A DNA stretch of 64,000 bases from Prochlorococcus sp. AG-402-L23 (GCA_003216635.1 QCIO01000002.1:107697-171696), one strand, 5' to 3'; counted from the stretch's first letter, positions 19,229-31,302 are shown. Numbers and translations: made by a program. The notes: a model not told the origin generated them from the letters alone.

Positions 19229-21538
19229 ATGTCCGAGGCAGCTGCAAATTCAAAAGAAAAAAACGAAATTGAAGTTTCCAAAACTATTTTGCCTGAAAAT
19301 AAAAAATATGAAAGTGTATCTTTGAATTATCAAATAAAAATTCCCGATTGGCTTCTTAAAGATATTCATAATTTTGAAAAATCAAATAAAGAAAATGATG
19401 AGAATCAAAACCTTATAGTAAAGGCTTTTAAACTTGCTTATAAAGCTCATGATGGACAATTCCGCGCGAGTGGCGAGCCATACATTATCCACCCGGTTGC
19501 TGTTGCAAATCTCCTCAAAGAAATAGGTGCTAGTTCATCTGTTATTGCTGCAGGCCTTTTACATGATGTTGTTGAAGATACTGGCATTGATTTATCCGAA
19601 ATAGAAACAAATTTTGGATTAGAAGTAAAAATACTTGTAGAAGGAGTAACAAAATTAGGAGGTATTCACTTTAACAACAGGACTGAAGCACAAGCTGAAA
19701 ATCTTAGGAAAATGTTTTTGGCTATGGCCAGCGATATCAGAGTTGTCTTAGTAAAACTTGCAGATCGACTTCATAACATGAGAACAATTGAATGGCTAAA
19801 TGATGAGAAAAAACTAAGAATAGCAAGAGAAACAAGAGAGATTTATGCACCATTAGCTAATCGACTAGGAATAAACAGATTTAAATGGGAATTAGAAGAT
19901 TTAGCTTTTAAATTCCTAGAGCCTAAAGAATATCAAGATCTTAAAGATCAAATCTCTGTTAAAAGAAGTGATAGAGAAAAAAGATTAAAAGTAACTTTGA
20001 ATCTTATGAAGGAAAACTTGGTTTCAGCAGGTTTGAAAAATTTTGAAATAACAGGAAGGCCAAAACATCTTTATGGCATCTGGAGCAAAATGGAAAGACA
20101 ACAAAAGCATTTTCACGAGATTTATGATGTTGCTGCCCTAAGAATTATCGTGGACAATTCAGATAGTTGTTATAGAGCTTTAGCAGTTGTTCATGATACT
20201 TTCAAACCAATTCCAGGTAGATTTAAAGACTATATAGGATTACCAAAACCCAATGGATACCAGTCCTTACACACTTCTGTAATTGGAAGACATCGACCTA
20301 TTGAAGTTCAAATTAGAACTACTTCCATGCATCAAATTGCTGAATATGGTATTGCCGCTCATTGGCAATACAAAGAGGGTGGTTCTCCTGCTAAAAGTAA
20401 TGCTGAGAGATTTAATTGGCTAAGACAATTAGTAGAATGGCAACAAGAAGGTAATGAAGGTGATCATAATGATTATTTAGCTTCAATTAAAGAAGATTTA
20501 TTTGATGAGGAAGTATTTGTGATCACTCCAAAAGGAGATGTTGTTGGTTTAAGGAAAGGATCTACCGCGATAGATTTCGCCTACAGAATTCATTCTGAAG
20601 TTGGAAATCATTGTAATGGAATAAGAATTAATGAAAAGCTTTCTCCATTATCTACAGCACTTCAAAATGGTGACTTCATAGATATTTTGACAAGTAATAA
20701 TGCTACTCCAAGCTTGGATTGGCTGAACTTTGTAGTTACGCCAACTGCTAAAAATAGAATCCGCCAATGGTATAAGAAAAGCCATCGTGATGAAACGATT
20801 AAAAGAGGTAGAGATTTACTTGAAAAAGAAGTAGGCCGAAAAGGTTTTGAAGCATTACTTTCTAGTGAAGCCATGAAAAAAGTTGCAAATCGATGCAATT
20901 TAAAAACTACTGAAGACCTTCTTGCATCTCTTGGTTTTGGTGGTTTAACTTTGCATCAAGTATTAAACAGACTAAGAGAAGAAATAAAACTACAGACAGA
21001 AGATGTAAAAAATGATTCTGACTCTGAAATAGCAAAATCTCTTAAAAGTAATAGTAATTTATCCACTAATAAATCTAATAGGACAGCTAAATCACCAATT
21101 TCCGGGATAGAAGGTCTTGATTACAGAATAGGTAAATGCTGTACCCCACTTCCAGGCGAGGATATTATCGGAACTGTATCGCTCGGCAACCATGGGATAA
21201 CGATACATAGGGAAGATTGTGAAAATGTAATACCAATTCCAATAGAGAGAAGATTACCTGTTGGTTGGAATCAAGATAATAAAACTGGCGATAATAAGTT
21301 TCCAATTCAGCTACGAATAGAAGTAATTGATAGAGTTGGAGTTCTTAAAGATATTCTTATGCGGTTATCTGATAAAGGTATAAACGTTAGCGATGCCAAT
21401 GTTAAAACTGCTTATGGTAAGCCAGCTATTATAAACCTTTGTGTAGGTCTTGAAAGTTATAATCAACTTCACAAAACAATTGAACAAATTAAATCAATGG
21501 CAGATGTTTTAGACATTGCCAGAGTTGGACAAAGTTAA
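19229..21538 (+). CDS. spoT: (p)ppGpp synthetase/hydrolase, RelA/SpoT family
   Basis: HD motif LLHDVVEDTG, synthetase RFKDYIGLPKPNGYQSLHT, TGS and ACT regions. Confidence 0.97.
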   Translation: MSEAAANSKEKNEIEVSKTILPENKKYESVSLNYQIKIPDWLLKDIHNFEKSNKENDENQNLIVKAFKLAYKAHDGQFRASGEPYIIHPVAVANLLKEIGASSSVIAAGLLHDVVEDTGIDLSEIETNFGLEVKILVEGVTKLGGIHFNNRTEAQAENLRKMFLAMASDIRVVLVKLADRLHNMRTIEWLNDEKKLRIARETREIYAPLANRLGINRFKWELEDLAFKFLEPKEYQDLKDQISVKRSDREKRLKVTLNLMKENLVSAGLKNFEITGRPKHLYGIWSKMERQQKHFHEIYDVAALRIIVDNSDSCYRALAVVHDTFKPIPGRFKDYIGLPKPNGYQSLHTSVIGRHRPIEVQIRTTSMHQIAEYGIAAHWQYKEGGSPAKSNAERFNWLRQLVEWQQEGNEGDHNDYLASIKEDLFDEEVFVITPKGDVVGLRKGSTAIDFAYRIHSEVGNHCNGIRINEKLSPLSTALQNGDFIDILTSNNATPSLDWLNFVVTPTAKNRIRQWYKKSHRDETIKRGRDLLEKEVGRKGFEALLSSEAMKKVANRCNLKTTEDLLASLGFGGLTLHQVLNRLREEIKLQTEDVKNDSDSEIAKSLKSNSNLSTNKSNRTAKSPISGIEGLDYRIGKCCTPLPGEDIIGTVSLGNHGITIHREDCENVIPIPIERRLPVGWNQDNKTGDNKFPIQLRIEVIDRVGVLKDILMRLSDKGINVSDANVKTAYGKPAIINLCVGLESYNQLHKTIEQIKSMADVLDIARVGQS

Positions 21539-21556
21539 TTTTAAAATCAGATCAAT

Positions 21557-22000
21557 CTATCTTTTAATTTTTATCTTGTAGATAAAGAAAACAATACTGC
21601 CGCAAATCAAAGCTAATAAAATACCTACACAAGATGAACCTAAGAGTAATTTTAGGGAAAAAATTCTACCTTGTTTCCATAAGTCATCAATAACTAAACT
21701 TTTTTCAAGAATTTTATTAGAAGAATTATTTAAAAAAATCGAACCAACTTTATAGTTAAAATAATAAAGTGGAATATAAGTAAAAGGGTTGCTGATCCAG
21801 GTACCAATTGCAGCTAGAACAATATTTCCCTTAGCTATTTTCGCAAAAAATACCCCTATTAAAGTCTGAAACCCAAAAAAAGGAAAGCAGCCACTAAATA
21901 CCCCTATAGCTAAACCTTTAGCATTAAAGAAAGGACTTCCATTCTGATTCCTAAATAATGATAGAATTTTCTTATGGGTAATATCTCTTTTAAATCTCAT
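21557..22000 (-). CDS. DUF2062-like membrane protein
   Basis: GVFSGCFPFFGFQTLIGVFFAKIAKGN...NPFTYIPLYYFNYKVGS. Confidence 0.75.
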   Translation of the reverse strand: MRFKRDITHKKILSLFRNQNGSPFFNAKGLAIGVFSGCFPFFGFQTLIGVFFAKIAKGNIVLAAIGTWISNPFTYIPLYYFNYKVGSIFLNNSSNKILEKSLVIDDLWKQGRIFSLKLLLGSSCVGILLALICGSIVFFIYKIKIKR

Positions 22001-22066
22001 TCAGAAAGAAAATTTCAAAATTAAATTCTTGATAATCTTACTTAATTATCCATAACAAAGCGAGAG

Positions 22067-23449
22067 ATGGATTCGATAGTTACTACAGAAGATACGATAG
22101 CCGCAATTGCTTCAGCTATTAGTATAGGGAAAGGAGGAGTTGCGATAATAAGAGTATCAGGGAAAGACTCAATAAATTCTTGCAAAAAGATTGTTCAAAC
22201 TAAATCTAAATATGCATGGGAATCACATAGAGTTTTTAATGGTTTTATTCAGGAAAATAAACAAAATAAATTTATAGATGAGGTTTTAATTTTAGTGATG
22301 AAATCACCAAATAGCTTCACAGGAGAAGATGTTGTTGAACTTCATTGCCATGGAGGAATTATCCTAGTAAATAAAGTTCTAAAGAGATTATTATCTAGTA
22401 ATTCTAGAGTTAGACTTGCAAACCCAGGAGAGTTTAGTCAAAGAGCTTTTCTTAATGGAAAAATAGATCTTACTCAAGCCGAGTCGATTAATCAATTAAT
22501 TAATGCAAGCAATACGAGATCAGCAGAGTTAGCTTTTAGTGGGGTGCAAGGAGAAATAAAGAAAAAAATTAATGATATTAAAAATGACCTTATAAATCAA
22601 CTTTGCGAAATAGAAGCGAGAGTTGATTTTGAAGAAGACTTCACAGATTTTGATTACACCAAATATCTAAAAAACATTAAAAAAGTAAAAGAAAAAATAG
22701 AATTCCTAATAGAAAATGCAAAAAGAAATTCATATATTCACAATGGAATATCCATTGCGCTTATAGGCAAAACAAATGTTGGTAAAAGCTCTTTACTAAA
22801 TTTGCTAGCAAAAAAAGAGAAGGCAATCGTAACTAATATTCCTGGAACAACTAGAGATATTATTGAAGTTAATTTAACTATTAATGATATTCCAATGAAA
22901 ATAATTGATACTGCTGGCATAAGAGAAACTCATGAACAAATTGAAAGTATTGGAATTAAAAAAAGTTTTGGGAAAATTAAAGAGTCAGATTTTATAATTT
23001 ATATTTATAGTCTTGAAGAAGGATTTAATGAAGAAGACAAAAAAATAATACAAGAAATCCCCAAAGAAAAATTAATTACTATTTTGGGAAATAAAAAAGA
23101 TTTAATTGATTGCAAAAATATTAATTCAAATGAGTTAAAAAACACAATTCTTATGAGCATTAAGAATAATGATGGTGAAAGATTATTAATCGATACAATC
23201 ATAAAAAAATGCGGATTAAAACAAGTAGAAAATATTAATATATTTTTAAACGAAAGACATCTAACAAATTTGTCTGGTTGCCTATCTAATTTAAATGATA
23301 CTGATGAAATAATTAAAAATAAATTGCCATTTGATTTGTTATCAATAGAACTGAGAGATGGAATTCAAAACTTATCTAAAATAACTGGTCAAGAATTAAC
23401 AGAGGAACTTCTAGATAATATTTTTTCTAAGTTTTGTATTGGTAAATAA
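22067..23449 (+). CDS. mnmE: tRNA modification GTPase MnmE
   Basis: [49 protein letters not shown]-terminal FCIGK. Confidence 0.98.
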   Translation: MDSIVTTEDTIAAIASAISIGKGGVAIIRVSGKDSINSCKKIVQTKSKYAWESHRVFNGFIQENKQNKFIDEVLILVMKSPNSFTGEDVVELHCHGGIILVNKVLKRLLSSNSRVRLANPGEFSQRAFLNGKIDLTQAESINQLINASNTRSAELAFSGVQGEIKKKINDIKNDLINQLCEIEARVDFEEDFTDFDYTKYLKNIKKVKEKIEFLIENAKRNSYIHNGISIALIGKTNVGKSSLLNLLAKKEKAIVTNIPGTTRDIIEVNLTINDIPMKIIDTAGIRETHEQIESIGIKKSFGKIKESDFIIYIYSLEEGFNEEDKKIIQEIPKEKLITILGNKKDLIDCKNINSNELKNTILMSIKNNDGERLLIDTIIKKCGLKQVENINIFLNERHLTNLSGCLSNLNDTDEIIKNKLPFDLLSIELRDGIQNLSKITGQELTEELLDNIFSKFCIGK

Positions 23450-23527
23450 ATTTGAGTTAAATTACATAGTGATATATAGTTGACTTTTTAACTTCATTTG
23501 AATTTTTTTTAATTATTTTTTAGTTTA

Positions 23528-24394
23528 GTGGATTTAAATACTCCAATAATAAGTAAGATCATTGATAATTGGATCGATGAAGATATAGGTAAGGGAGATC
23601 TTACAAGTCCTTCTATTACAGAAGAGAATGGGAATGCATATTGGATTGCAAAAGAGGAGGGTATATTTTGTGGGGTTGAGATTATAAAAGAAATTTTTAA
23701 GAAAATTGATTTAAAAATCAGTCCAAAATTTAATATCTCTGATGGAGATAAATTTGTTAAAGATCAAAAAATCTTAGAAATATATGGACCTTCAAAAAGT
23801 TTACTCGCTAGTGAAAGGATAAGCTTAAATATAGCAATGCATTTATCTGGAATATCAACATATACAAAGAATCTTATAGATAAGTTAGAAGGTACAAATA
23901 TAAAATTAGCAGATACTAGGAAAACTACTCCTGGCTTAAGAATATTTGAAAAATATGCATTCAAATGCGGAGGTGGATTGAATCATAGAATGGGATTATA
24001 CGATGCAGCGATGATAAAAGAAAATCACATTGCATGGACTGATAATCTTAATAATGCAGTAAAAAAAATTCGACTAAATTCGCCTTTTACAACTCATATA
24101 ATAATTGAAGCTGAGAATATTGAACAGGCAAAAGAAGCAGTATTAGCAGGAGCAGATAGTGTCTTATTGGATGAACTTAGCCCAGAAATAATCAAAAAAA
24201 ACGTTCAAGAATTAAGAGATTTATCAATGAATAGCTTAAAAAAAGAAGTCAATAAAAATTTGATAATAGAAGTTTCTGGAATTAACCCTAAAGAAATTAG
24301 TAAATATCTAATAAAAGGTATTGATTTGATTTCAACAAGTTCTTCAATTACCAAAAGTAATTGGATAGATTTAAGTATGCGTTATATTAATTAA
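23528..24394 (+). CDS. nadC: Nicotinate-nucleotide pyrophosphorylase (GTG start)
   Basis: DIGKGDLTS, ADTRKTTPGLRIFEKYAFKCGGGLNHRMGLYDAAMIKENH. Confidence 0.97.
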   Translation: MDLNTPIISKIIDNWIDEDIGKGDLTSPSITEENGNAYWIAKEEGIFCGVEIIKEIFKKIDLKISPKFNISDGDKFVKDQKILEIYGPSKSLLASERISLNIAMHLSGISTYTKNLIDKLEGTNIKLADTRKTTPGLRIFEKYAFKCGGGLNHRMGLYDAAMIKENHIAWTDNLNNAVKKIRLNSPFTTHIIIEAENIEQAKEAVLAGADSVLLDELSPEIIKKNVQELRDLSMNSLKKEVNKNLIIEVSGINPKEISKYLIKGIDLISTSSSITKSNWIDLSMRYIN

Positions 24395-24421
24395 TTATAT
24401 ATATAAATAATTGAATAATTA

Positions 24422-26236
24422 ATGATAATCATTTTTAAAGAATTAACAAAACAATTTGAACAATCTCTTTTAGATAGTCTTGAAAAAAATGATAAAAAAG
24501 GAGAATTCGACAATCTCAGAAAAAATTTAGTTACACAATCATCAAAAGAAGAGTTTGGTGATTATCAATGTAATGTTTGTCTAAGTTTATCTAAAATATA
24601 TAAAAAGAAACCAAGAGAGATATCTGATGATTTTGTTTATCTTTTAAATAAAAATAAAAGCATATCAAAATTATGCAAGAGTCTAGAAATTGCAGGGCCT
24701 GGGTTTATAAATATAAGATTAAAAGATGAAGTACTATTAAATGAAATCAAATCAAAACTTCAATGCCAAAGGGCTGGAGTACCTCAAATTAAGAAAGATT
24801 TAGATAGTGGCTTATCAAATAAAGTCATTGTAGATTTTTCTAGTCCTAATATTGCTAAAGAAATGCATGTAGGGCATTTAAGATCAACAATAATAGGAGA
24901 TTCAATATCCAGAATTTTCGAGTTAAGAGGTTATCAAGTATTAAGAATAAATCATGTTGGCGATTGGGGAACGCAATTTGGAATGCTTATTACTCAGCTC
25001 AAAGATTTATATTCAAATGACCTAGAAGAGATAGGAAAGATCAAGATAAGTGATTTAGTTGAATTTTATAAAGAATCAAAAAAAAGATTTGATAAAGAAT
25101 CTGAATTCCAAAAAAGATCTAGAGAGGAAGTAGTTAAGTTACAAAGTGGAGATATTAAATCGATTAAAGCTTGGAAGTTATTATGTGATCAATCTAGAAA
25201 AGAATTTGATGAAATCTATAAAAATTTAAAAATAAAAATAGAAGAAAGAGGTGAATCTTTTTATAATCCCTTCTTAAAATCAGTTATTGAGGATTTGAAT
25301 TTAAAAAAAATATTAGTAGAAGATCAAGGAGCAAAATGCGTATTTTTAGATGGGATGACTAATAAAGAAGGCAAACCTTTACCGCTAATTATTCAAAAAA
25401 AAGATGGGGGTTTTAATTATGCCACCACAGATCTTGCTGCTATAAGATACAGATTCAATAAACCTCCTAATGGGGATGATGCTTCGAGAATTATTTATGT
25501 AACTGATCATGGTCAAGCAAATCATTTTGTTGGAGTTTTTCAAGTTGCAAAAAAAGCAAAATGGATCCCAGACAATTGTCAAGTAGACCATGTCCCTTTC
25601 GGTTTAGTTCAAGGAATTGATGGCAAAAAACTAAAGACAAGAGAAGGTGAAACAATACGTTTAAAAGATTTATTAAAAGAAGCAGTTAGAAGAGCAAAAG
25701 AAGATTTATTGAAAAGATTAGAAGATGAAAATCGTTATGAGACAGAAGATTTTATTGCAAATACTTCAAGAATCATTGGATTAGGAGCTGTTAAGTATGC
25801 AGATTTAAGCCAAAATAGGATTACTAATTATCAATTTAGTTTTGATAAAATGCTTTCCCTTAATGGAAATACTGCTCCTTATTTGCTATATACACTTGTA
25901 AGAATTGCAGGTATTAAAAGAAAAAATGATTTTGTTTATGAATCTAAAGATTTTCAATATTTAAAGTATGAACATAAATCTGAGTGGAAACTTATCAGAA
26001 AATTACTTAAGTTTGATGAAGTCATAATATCTATTGAAAAAGACTTAATGCCAAATAGATTATGCAATTATCTTTTTGAGCTATGTCAGACTTTTAATAG
26101 ATTCTATGATCAAGTTCCAATACTCAAAGAAGAAAAATATATAAAAATTTCTAGACTTAATTTATGTGATCTAACTGCAAAGACACTAAAATTAAGCTTA
26201 GAGCTCCTAGGAATTGAAACTTTAGAAAGAATGTAA
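24422..26236 (+). CDS. argS: Arginyl-tRNA synthetase
   Basis: [42 protein letters not shown]. Confidence 0.98.
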   Translation: MIIIFKELTKQFEQSLLDSLEKNDKKGEFDNLRKNLVTQSSKEEFGDYQCNVCLSLSKIYKKKPREISDDFVYLLNKNKSISKLCKSLEIAGPGFINIRLKDEVLLNEIKSKLQCQRAGVPQIKKDLDSGLSNKVIVDFSSPNIAKEMHVGHLRSTIIGDSISRIFELRGYQVLRINHVGDWGTQFGMLITQLKDLYSNDLEEIGKIKISDLVEFYKESKKRFDKESEFQKRSREEVVKLQSGDIKSIKAWKLLCDQSRKEFDEIYKNLKIKIEERGESFYNPFLKSVIEDLNLKKILVEDQGAKCVFLDGMTNKEGKPLPLIIQKKDGGFNYATTDLAAIRYRFNKPPNGDDASRIIYVTDHGQANHFVGVFQVAKKAKWIPDNCQVDHVPFGLVQGIDGKKLKTREGETIRLKDLLKEAVRRAKEDLLKRLEDENRYETEDFIANTSRIIGLGAVKYADLSQNRITNYQFSFDKMLSLNGNTAPYLLYTLVRIAGIKRKNDFVYESKDFQYLKYEHKSEWKLIRKLLKFDEVIISIEKDLMPNRLCNYLFELCQTFNRFYDQVPILKEEKYIKISRLNLCDLTAKTLKLSLELLGIETLERM

Positions 26237-27345
26237 TGAATAATTTTGATCAATTAAATAATCTTTTCCCAAGACCAAGAGAAGAAATAATAAATATGCA
26301 GTCTTACTCTGCACCTTTAGAAAATAGAAGAAATTTACTGCGCTTAGACTTTAATGAAAATACTCTAGGTCCAAGTCCGAATGTTTTAGAAGCATTACAA
26401 GCGATAAAATTAGATGAGATTTCAATTTATCCAGAATATAATTTATTAAAAAAATTTTTATGTGATAAATATCTTGATTCAAGAAAATTTGATAATGATG
26501 AAATAGGAATTTTCAATGGTGCAGACGCAGCAATAAATGCAATTTTCAATTGCTTTGGAGAGAAAGATCAAATTTTTCTAACAACGAATCCAACTTTTGG
26601 TTACTATTCTCCTTGTTCAGAAATGCGAGGAATGAAGAAAATAACTTGTTCTTACATTGGAGAAAATTTTCTATTCCCCATCGAAGAATTTAGTGAAAAA
26701 ATTATAAAGTATAATCCAAAATTAATATTTATTTGTAATCCAAATAATCCAACAGGAACAGTTTTAAGTGCTCAAGAGATAATGAACTTAGCAAATATCA
26801 AAAACGATTCATTGATAATTGTTGATGAACTATATGAAAAATTTAATGGAGATAGTCTTCTTGAATCGATAGATTTTGAAAAGAATAACAATATACTAAT
26901 AATCCAATCTCTCTCAAAAACAGCTGGTTTAGCTGGTTTAAGAATAGGTTTTACTTTTGGCAATAAAAATTTAATTAATTACATCAATAAAGTTACAGGA
27001 CCATATGATGTAAATAGCTTTGCTATAACTGCAGCATTAGCATCACTTAAAGACAAATCATATATTGATAATTATGTTTTAGAAGTAAAAAAAGCAAGGG
27101 AATGGATTTTAAATAAATTTAAATCAACAAAAATCAGAACTCACTTTAGTGGTGGTAATTATTTCTTAATTTGGCCAAAAAAAGATCCTGAAATTTTAAT
27201 ACAACAGATGAGAGGAAAAGGTATTCTTATCAGAAGTATGGAAAACAAAAAAGATATTAGTGAGTCAATAAGGGTTAGTATTGGAACTAAAGAACAAATG
27301 ATTTTATTCTGGGAGAATTACAAGGTCTTAGATTTAATAAATTAA
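26236..27345 (+). CDS. hisC: Histidinol-phosphate aminotransferase (HisC family)
   Basis: LRLDFNENTLGPSPNV, NPNNPTGT, SLSKTAGLAGLRIGF; 1-nt TAATG overlap with argS. Confidence 0.85.
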   Translation: MNNFDQLNNLFPRPREEIINMQSYSAPLENRRNLLRLDFNENTLGPSPNVLEALQAIKLDEISIYPEYNLLKKFLCDKYLDSRKFDNDEIGIFNGADAAINAIFNCFGEKDQIFLTTNPTFGYYSPCSEMRGMKKITCSYIGENFLFPIEEFSEKIIKYNPKLIFICNPNNPTGTVLSAQEIMNLANIKNDSLIIVDELYEKFNGDSLLESIDFEKNNNILIIQSLSKTAGLAGLRIGFTFGNKNLINYINKVTGPYDVNSFAITAALASLKDKSYIDNYVLEVKKAREWILNKFKSTKIRTHFSGGNYFLIWPKKDPEILIQQMRGKGILIRSMENKKDISESIRVSIGTKEQMILFWENYKVLDLIN

Positions 27346-28067
27346 TTACCAAAAATATAAATTGTATTTTGATCGATTATTTTAGGTTGTATTTGAAAAT
27401 CTTTTCCAACATATTTTACTTTAAAATCTTTCATATTTTCGATAAATAAATCAGCATTTGAGAAATCACATTCTTTATTAATTTTTTTGCCACTAGCAAA
27501 GTGAACTGGAATAACTACATTAGGTTTTAGAAGCTTAACTATTCTTGAAGCCTCTTGCCCATCATAAGATTTTATTCCTCCTCCAATTGAAATAAATAAG
27601 ATATCTGGGCGAGACAAAATAATTTTACTATTGATATCAATATCACCAGCAGCACCTCCCATATGAACAATTTTAAGATTATTCTGCTCCCAACTCCAAA
27701 CAGTTGCCATCCCAAATCTTCTTCCATCTACTCTGTCATGTGGGACGGAAATTCCATTTAATAAAATATCCTCAAATTGATAGATTCCTGGCTCAACAAA
27801 CATTAATTGATCATTAGGATTATAACCTTCATCTGGAAGCCTAGAACTAGCCAAAATAAAATCTGCGTTGACTTCTTTTGGCTCCTTTAAATTGCTTGCA
27901 CAACCTATTGCTTTAAAGGGATTTATAAGAATCGATTTTTCTGTACTATTAATTAAAAAACTACTATGTCCCAAACTTTTTATTACTAAATTCCTTGCCA
28001 ATAATGGGGTAGGTAAGAAAGAGCTAAATAATATAAAAAAGAAAACGTTTTTAATTTTAGAAATCAT
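27342..28067 (-). CDS. Metallo-beta-lactamase fold hydrolase with N-terminal signal-like segment
   Basis: LGHSSFLINSTEKSILINPF, HVGM-like IVHMGGAAGDID, VVIPVHFASG. Confidence 0.8.
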   Translation of the reverse strand: MISKIKNVFFFILFSSFLPTPLLARNLVIKSLGHSSFLINSTEKSILINPFKAIGCASNLKEPKEVNADFILASSRLPDEGYNPNDQLMFVEPGIYQFEDILLNGISVPHDRVDGRRFGMATVWSWEQNNLKIVHMGGAAGDIDINSKIILSRPDILFISIGGGIKSYDGQEASRIVKLLKPNVVIPVHFASGKKINKECDFSNADLFIENMKDFKVKYVGKDFQIQPKIIDQNTIYIFGN

Positions 28068-28086
28068 ATTATTAATTTTTTTTATT

Positions 28087-28683
28087 TTACTTTTGTTCAG
28101 CCATTTTTAGAAAATTACTAATTAATTTATGACCAAATTGTGTCAATACACTTTCAGGATGAAACTGTACCCCATGTAAATGCTTATATTCTTTGTGAGA
28201 AATAGCCATAATAGTTGAGTCTTCTAAAGTCGCAGTTATCTCGAAACAAGATGGTAATGAACTTGAATCTACTATAAGACTATGATATCTAGTCGCCACA
28301 AATGGAGTCTCGATATCTTTAAACAAACCTTTTTGATTATGAAATATTTTGGATGTCTTACCATGCATAAGTTCTTTCCCAACTACAACCTTACCTCCAA
28401 AAGCTTGGGCCAAAGCTTGATGCCCTAAACAAACTCCTAATGTGGGAATATTTTTAGATAATTTTTTTAGTATTGGCAGACAAATTCCAGATTGATCTGG
28501 ATTACCAGGACCTGGAGATAATAGGATGCCACTAGGATTTAGTTTGATAATTTCTTCTAAATTAATTTCATCATTTCTTTTAACTATTAATTCTCTAGTT
28601 ATTTCATGCTCAACAGAAAGTTCTCCTAAATATTGAACAAGGTTATATGTAAAACTATCGTAATTATCAATAACAAGAAACAT
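28087..28683 (-). CDS. trpG: Anthranilate/aminodeoxychorismate synthase glutamine amidotransferase component
   Basis: IDNYDSFTYNLVQYLGEL, LSPGPGNP, LGVCLGHQALAQAFGG, GVQFHPESVLT. Confidence 0.9.
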   Translation of the reverse strand: MFLVIDNYDSFTYNLVQYLGELSVEHEITRELIVKRNDEINLEEIIKLNPSGILLSPGPGNPDQSGICLPILKKLSKNIPTLGVCLGHQALAQAFGGKVVVGKELMHGKTSKIFHNQKGLFKDIETPFVATRYHSLIVDSSSLPSCFEITATLEDSTIMAISHKEYKHLHGVQFHPESVLTQFGHKLISNFLKMAEQK

Positions 28684-28685
28684 AT

Positions 28686-29105
28686 TTATATAGATTCAAA
28701 TAACAACTTTATTTTAGGAACAAAGATATATACAGCAATAATAACAGAATTAATGGAAGCTAATAACACTGCTCCTGCAGAAGTATCTTTTGAAATTTTA
28801 GCCAAACTACTAAATTCTTTTTTCACTACTAAATCAACTATTGATTCAATAGATGTGTTTAATATTTCTAATATTAAAACAGACATAATTGTGGCAATCA
28901 AAATTACATAATTACTTTGACTAATTTGCAGTAAAAAACCAATCATTAAACTTATAACTGCAAAAATTAATTGAATTTTAAAATTTCTTGAAGTTTTTAA
29001 TACGTAACTAATTCCACTAAAAGCATATTTAAAACTTTTTAATACATTACTAGAAGTTTCATATGATTCTATTCTATTTTTTAAATAGTTTATTTTTTTT
29101 TTCAT
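28686..29105 (-). CDS. dgkA: Diacylglycerol kinase
   Basis: Three predicted TM segments; EILNTSIESIVDLV motif. Confidence 0.85.
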   Translation of the reverse strand: MKKKINYLKNRIESYETSSNVLKSFKYAFSGISYVLKTSRNFKIQLIFAVISLMIGFLLQISQSNYVILIATIMSVLILEILNTSIESIVDLVVKKEFSSLAKISKDTSAGAVLLASINSVIIAVYIFVPKIKLLFESI

Positions 29106-29111
29106 AGATTT

Positions 29112-29651
29112 TTAATCTAATTTTTTAATTAAATATTCCTGAAAATTTAACATATTTTCTAAATCAAGATCATTATTATGTTGCCAGCCCAAAAGATGTA
29201 AAAATCCATGACTAGCCAACCAGAGCATTTCTCTATAGATTGAATGTTTATATTCATAAGATTGTTCAAGTGCGATCTCTAATGATATAAATATATCTCC
29301 CAACTCTATATGATCTAAATTGTTTAGAGATTCATCAGAAATGATTGGGAAAGATAGAACATCAGTTGGTCCATTTTTTTGCATCCACTTCTTGTTCATA
29401 AAAGCAATTTCTTGATTAGATATTATCTGCAAGCCTAATGAAAAAGATTTTTTTTCAAAAATGAAATTTGGCAATTTATAATCGTCTTTTTTTAATATTA
29501 TTTTTATCCAAGATAAAAAAACTTTCTCCCAAAAAATAGATTCAAAAATAAGCTTATTTTTAGAATCTTTCAAATTATTTGAAAATCGAGAAAATTCATT
29601 ACATTTAAAAACCAAATCTAAATTAATTTCAGAAATAATTTTTTCTTTCAT
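29112..29651 (-). CDS. ybeY: Endoribonuclease YbeY
   Basis: [19 protein letters not shown] metal-binding motif. Confidence 0.92.
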   Translation of the reverse strand: MKEKIISEINLDLVFKCNEFSRFSNNLKDSKNKLIFESIFWEKVFLSWIKIILKKDDYKLPNFIFEKKSFSLGLQIISNQEIAFMNKKWMQKNGPTDVLSFPIISDESLNNLDHIELGDIFISLEIALEQSYEYKHSIYREMLWLASHGFLHLLGWQHNNDLDLENMLNFQEYLIKKLD

Positions 29652-29657
29652 ACATTC

Positions 29658-29840
29658 TTATACAGGAATATTGGGCTTACCTATTGTGGCTACAAGTATT
29701 AATATCCCAATTAAAACTAGAAAGGTTATTGAAAAATGAGAAATACTTTTTGAACCCTTCCTTACCATATTTCGCATAGCAAGCTTTATAAAGCTTGGAG
29801 GAGCAACTTTTTTTTCTATATTTTCGTTTGTATTTTTCAT
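29658..29840 (-). CDS. Small single-TM cyanobacterial protein (DUF3285-like)
   Basis: 60-aa ORF between prfB and ybeY in the same orientation, APPSFIKLAMRNMVRKG...ITFLVLIGILILVATIGKPNIPV. Confidence 0.75.
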   Translation of the reverse strand: MKNTNENIEKKVAPPSFIKLAMRNMVRKGSKSISHFSITFLVLIGILILVATIGKPNIPV

Positions 29841-29843
29841 TAG

Positions 29844-30966
29844 TTATTCAATAGATTCGTTATAAGAAATATTCATGCGTAATAATTCATGAATAAATGG
29901 TTCAAGTCCACCATCTAAAACACTATCTAAATCGTTAGTCTCCTGCAGAGTCCTTAGATCTTTTACCATTTGATAGGGATGGAAAACATAATTTCTTATT
30001 TGATTGCCCCATGCAGCTTCCACAATATCACCTTTAATATCAGCGACTTCTACAGCTCGTTGTTCTTTAGCAATCACTAGTAGTTTAGACTTAAGAAGTA
30101 ACATAGCTTTTTCTTTATTTTGTAATTGAGATCTTTCTTGGGTACATCTTACTGAAATCCCTGAAGGCAAATGAACAATTCTCACCGCTGTTTCTACTTT
30201 ATTAACATTTTGTCCTCCAGCCCCACCGGATCTACTTGTTGTAATTTCTAAATCTTTTTCAGGTATATCAAGTGAAATATTGTCATCTAATTTTGGCATG
30301 ACCTCTACCCCAGCAAAGCTGGTTTGTCTTTTACCATTAGCATTGAAAGGAGAAATTCTTACTAATCTATGAGTTCCTTTTTCATGTTGTAAATATCCGT
30401 ATGCATATTTTCCATCAATTTCAAAAGTTACACTTTTAATACCTGCTTCTTCTCCTTGAGATAATTCATTGATGATTAAACTCATTCGATTATTATCGGC
30501 CCATCTTGAATACATTCTCAATAAGATGTCTACCCAATCCTGAGCATCTGTTCCACCAGCACCTGCGTTAATAGAAACTACCGCTCCTTCCTTATCGTAT
30601 TCACCACATAACAATCTTTCAAATTCCCATTTATCTAGATTCTCTCTTAATTGCTTTAGGCCCTGCTTGGATTCCAAAATCATTTCTTCTTCTGGTTCTA
30701 AAGAATAAAGCTCAAGAGATGCATTAGCATCAGAAATTAAAGTTTTCCATTTATCCAACAATTCTAGTTGTGCCTTAACATCATCAAGAATTAACATTTG
30801 TTTTTTCGCTTCTTGTTGATTCTCCCAAAATTCAGGCTGGGCAGAAATTTGCTCTAACTCTCTCCTTTTCGCTTTTAATCTTGGAACGTCAAAGACAATC
30901 CTGAGCATTACCCAGGCGCTCTGTTAGTTCCGAAAGATCTTTTTTGAAATCTGTAATATCTATCAA
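29844..30966 (-). CDS. prfB: Peptide chain release factor 2, expressed through programmed +1 frameshift at CTT-TGA-C
   Basis: Upstream frame TTG ATA GAT ATT ACA GAT TTC ... CAG GAT TGT CTT TGA C; TGA at 30889-30891 on the minus strand. Downstream frame carries RISPFN (SPF-type) and [10 protein letters not shown]. Confidence 0.93.
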
Positions 30967-31042
30967 AATAGAATTTAACTGTTATTTATAATCTAACAGG
31001 CACTTTTGTTTAATAGTATAAACTAAGTATTATTTTATAAAA

Positions 31043-31297
31043 ATGTCCAAAGTTGAAATTTATACTTGGCAATATTGCCCATTTTGTATTCGAGCAAAAT
31101 CTCTACTCAAGAAAAAAAATATTAATTTTACAGAATATAAGATTGATGGCGATGAAGATGCAAGAGCATTGATGACTGAAAGAGCTGATGGTAGAAGAAC
31201 GTTACCACAAATATTTATAGATAACGAGGGTATCGGAGGCTGCGATGATCTCTACACATTAGAAAATAAAAATAAATTAGACGCATTATTAAACTAG
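31043..31297 (+). CDS. grxC: Glutaredoxin 3
   Basis: [13 protein letters not shown] active site, [19 protein letters not shown]. Confidence 0.96.
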   Translation: MSKVEIYTWQYCPFCIRAKSLLKKKNINFTEYKIDGDEDARALMTERADGRRTLPQIFIDNEGIGGCDDLYTLENKNKLDALLN

Positions 31298-31302
31298 ATC
31301 TT

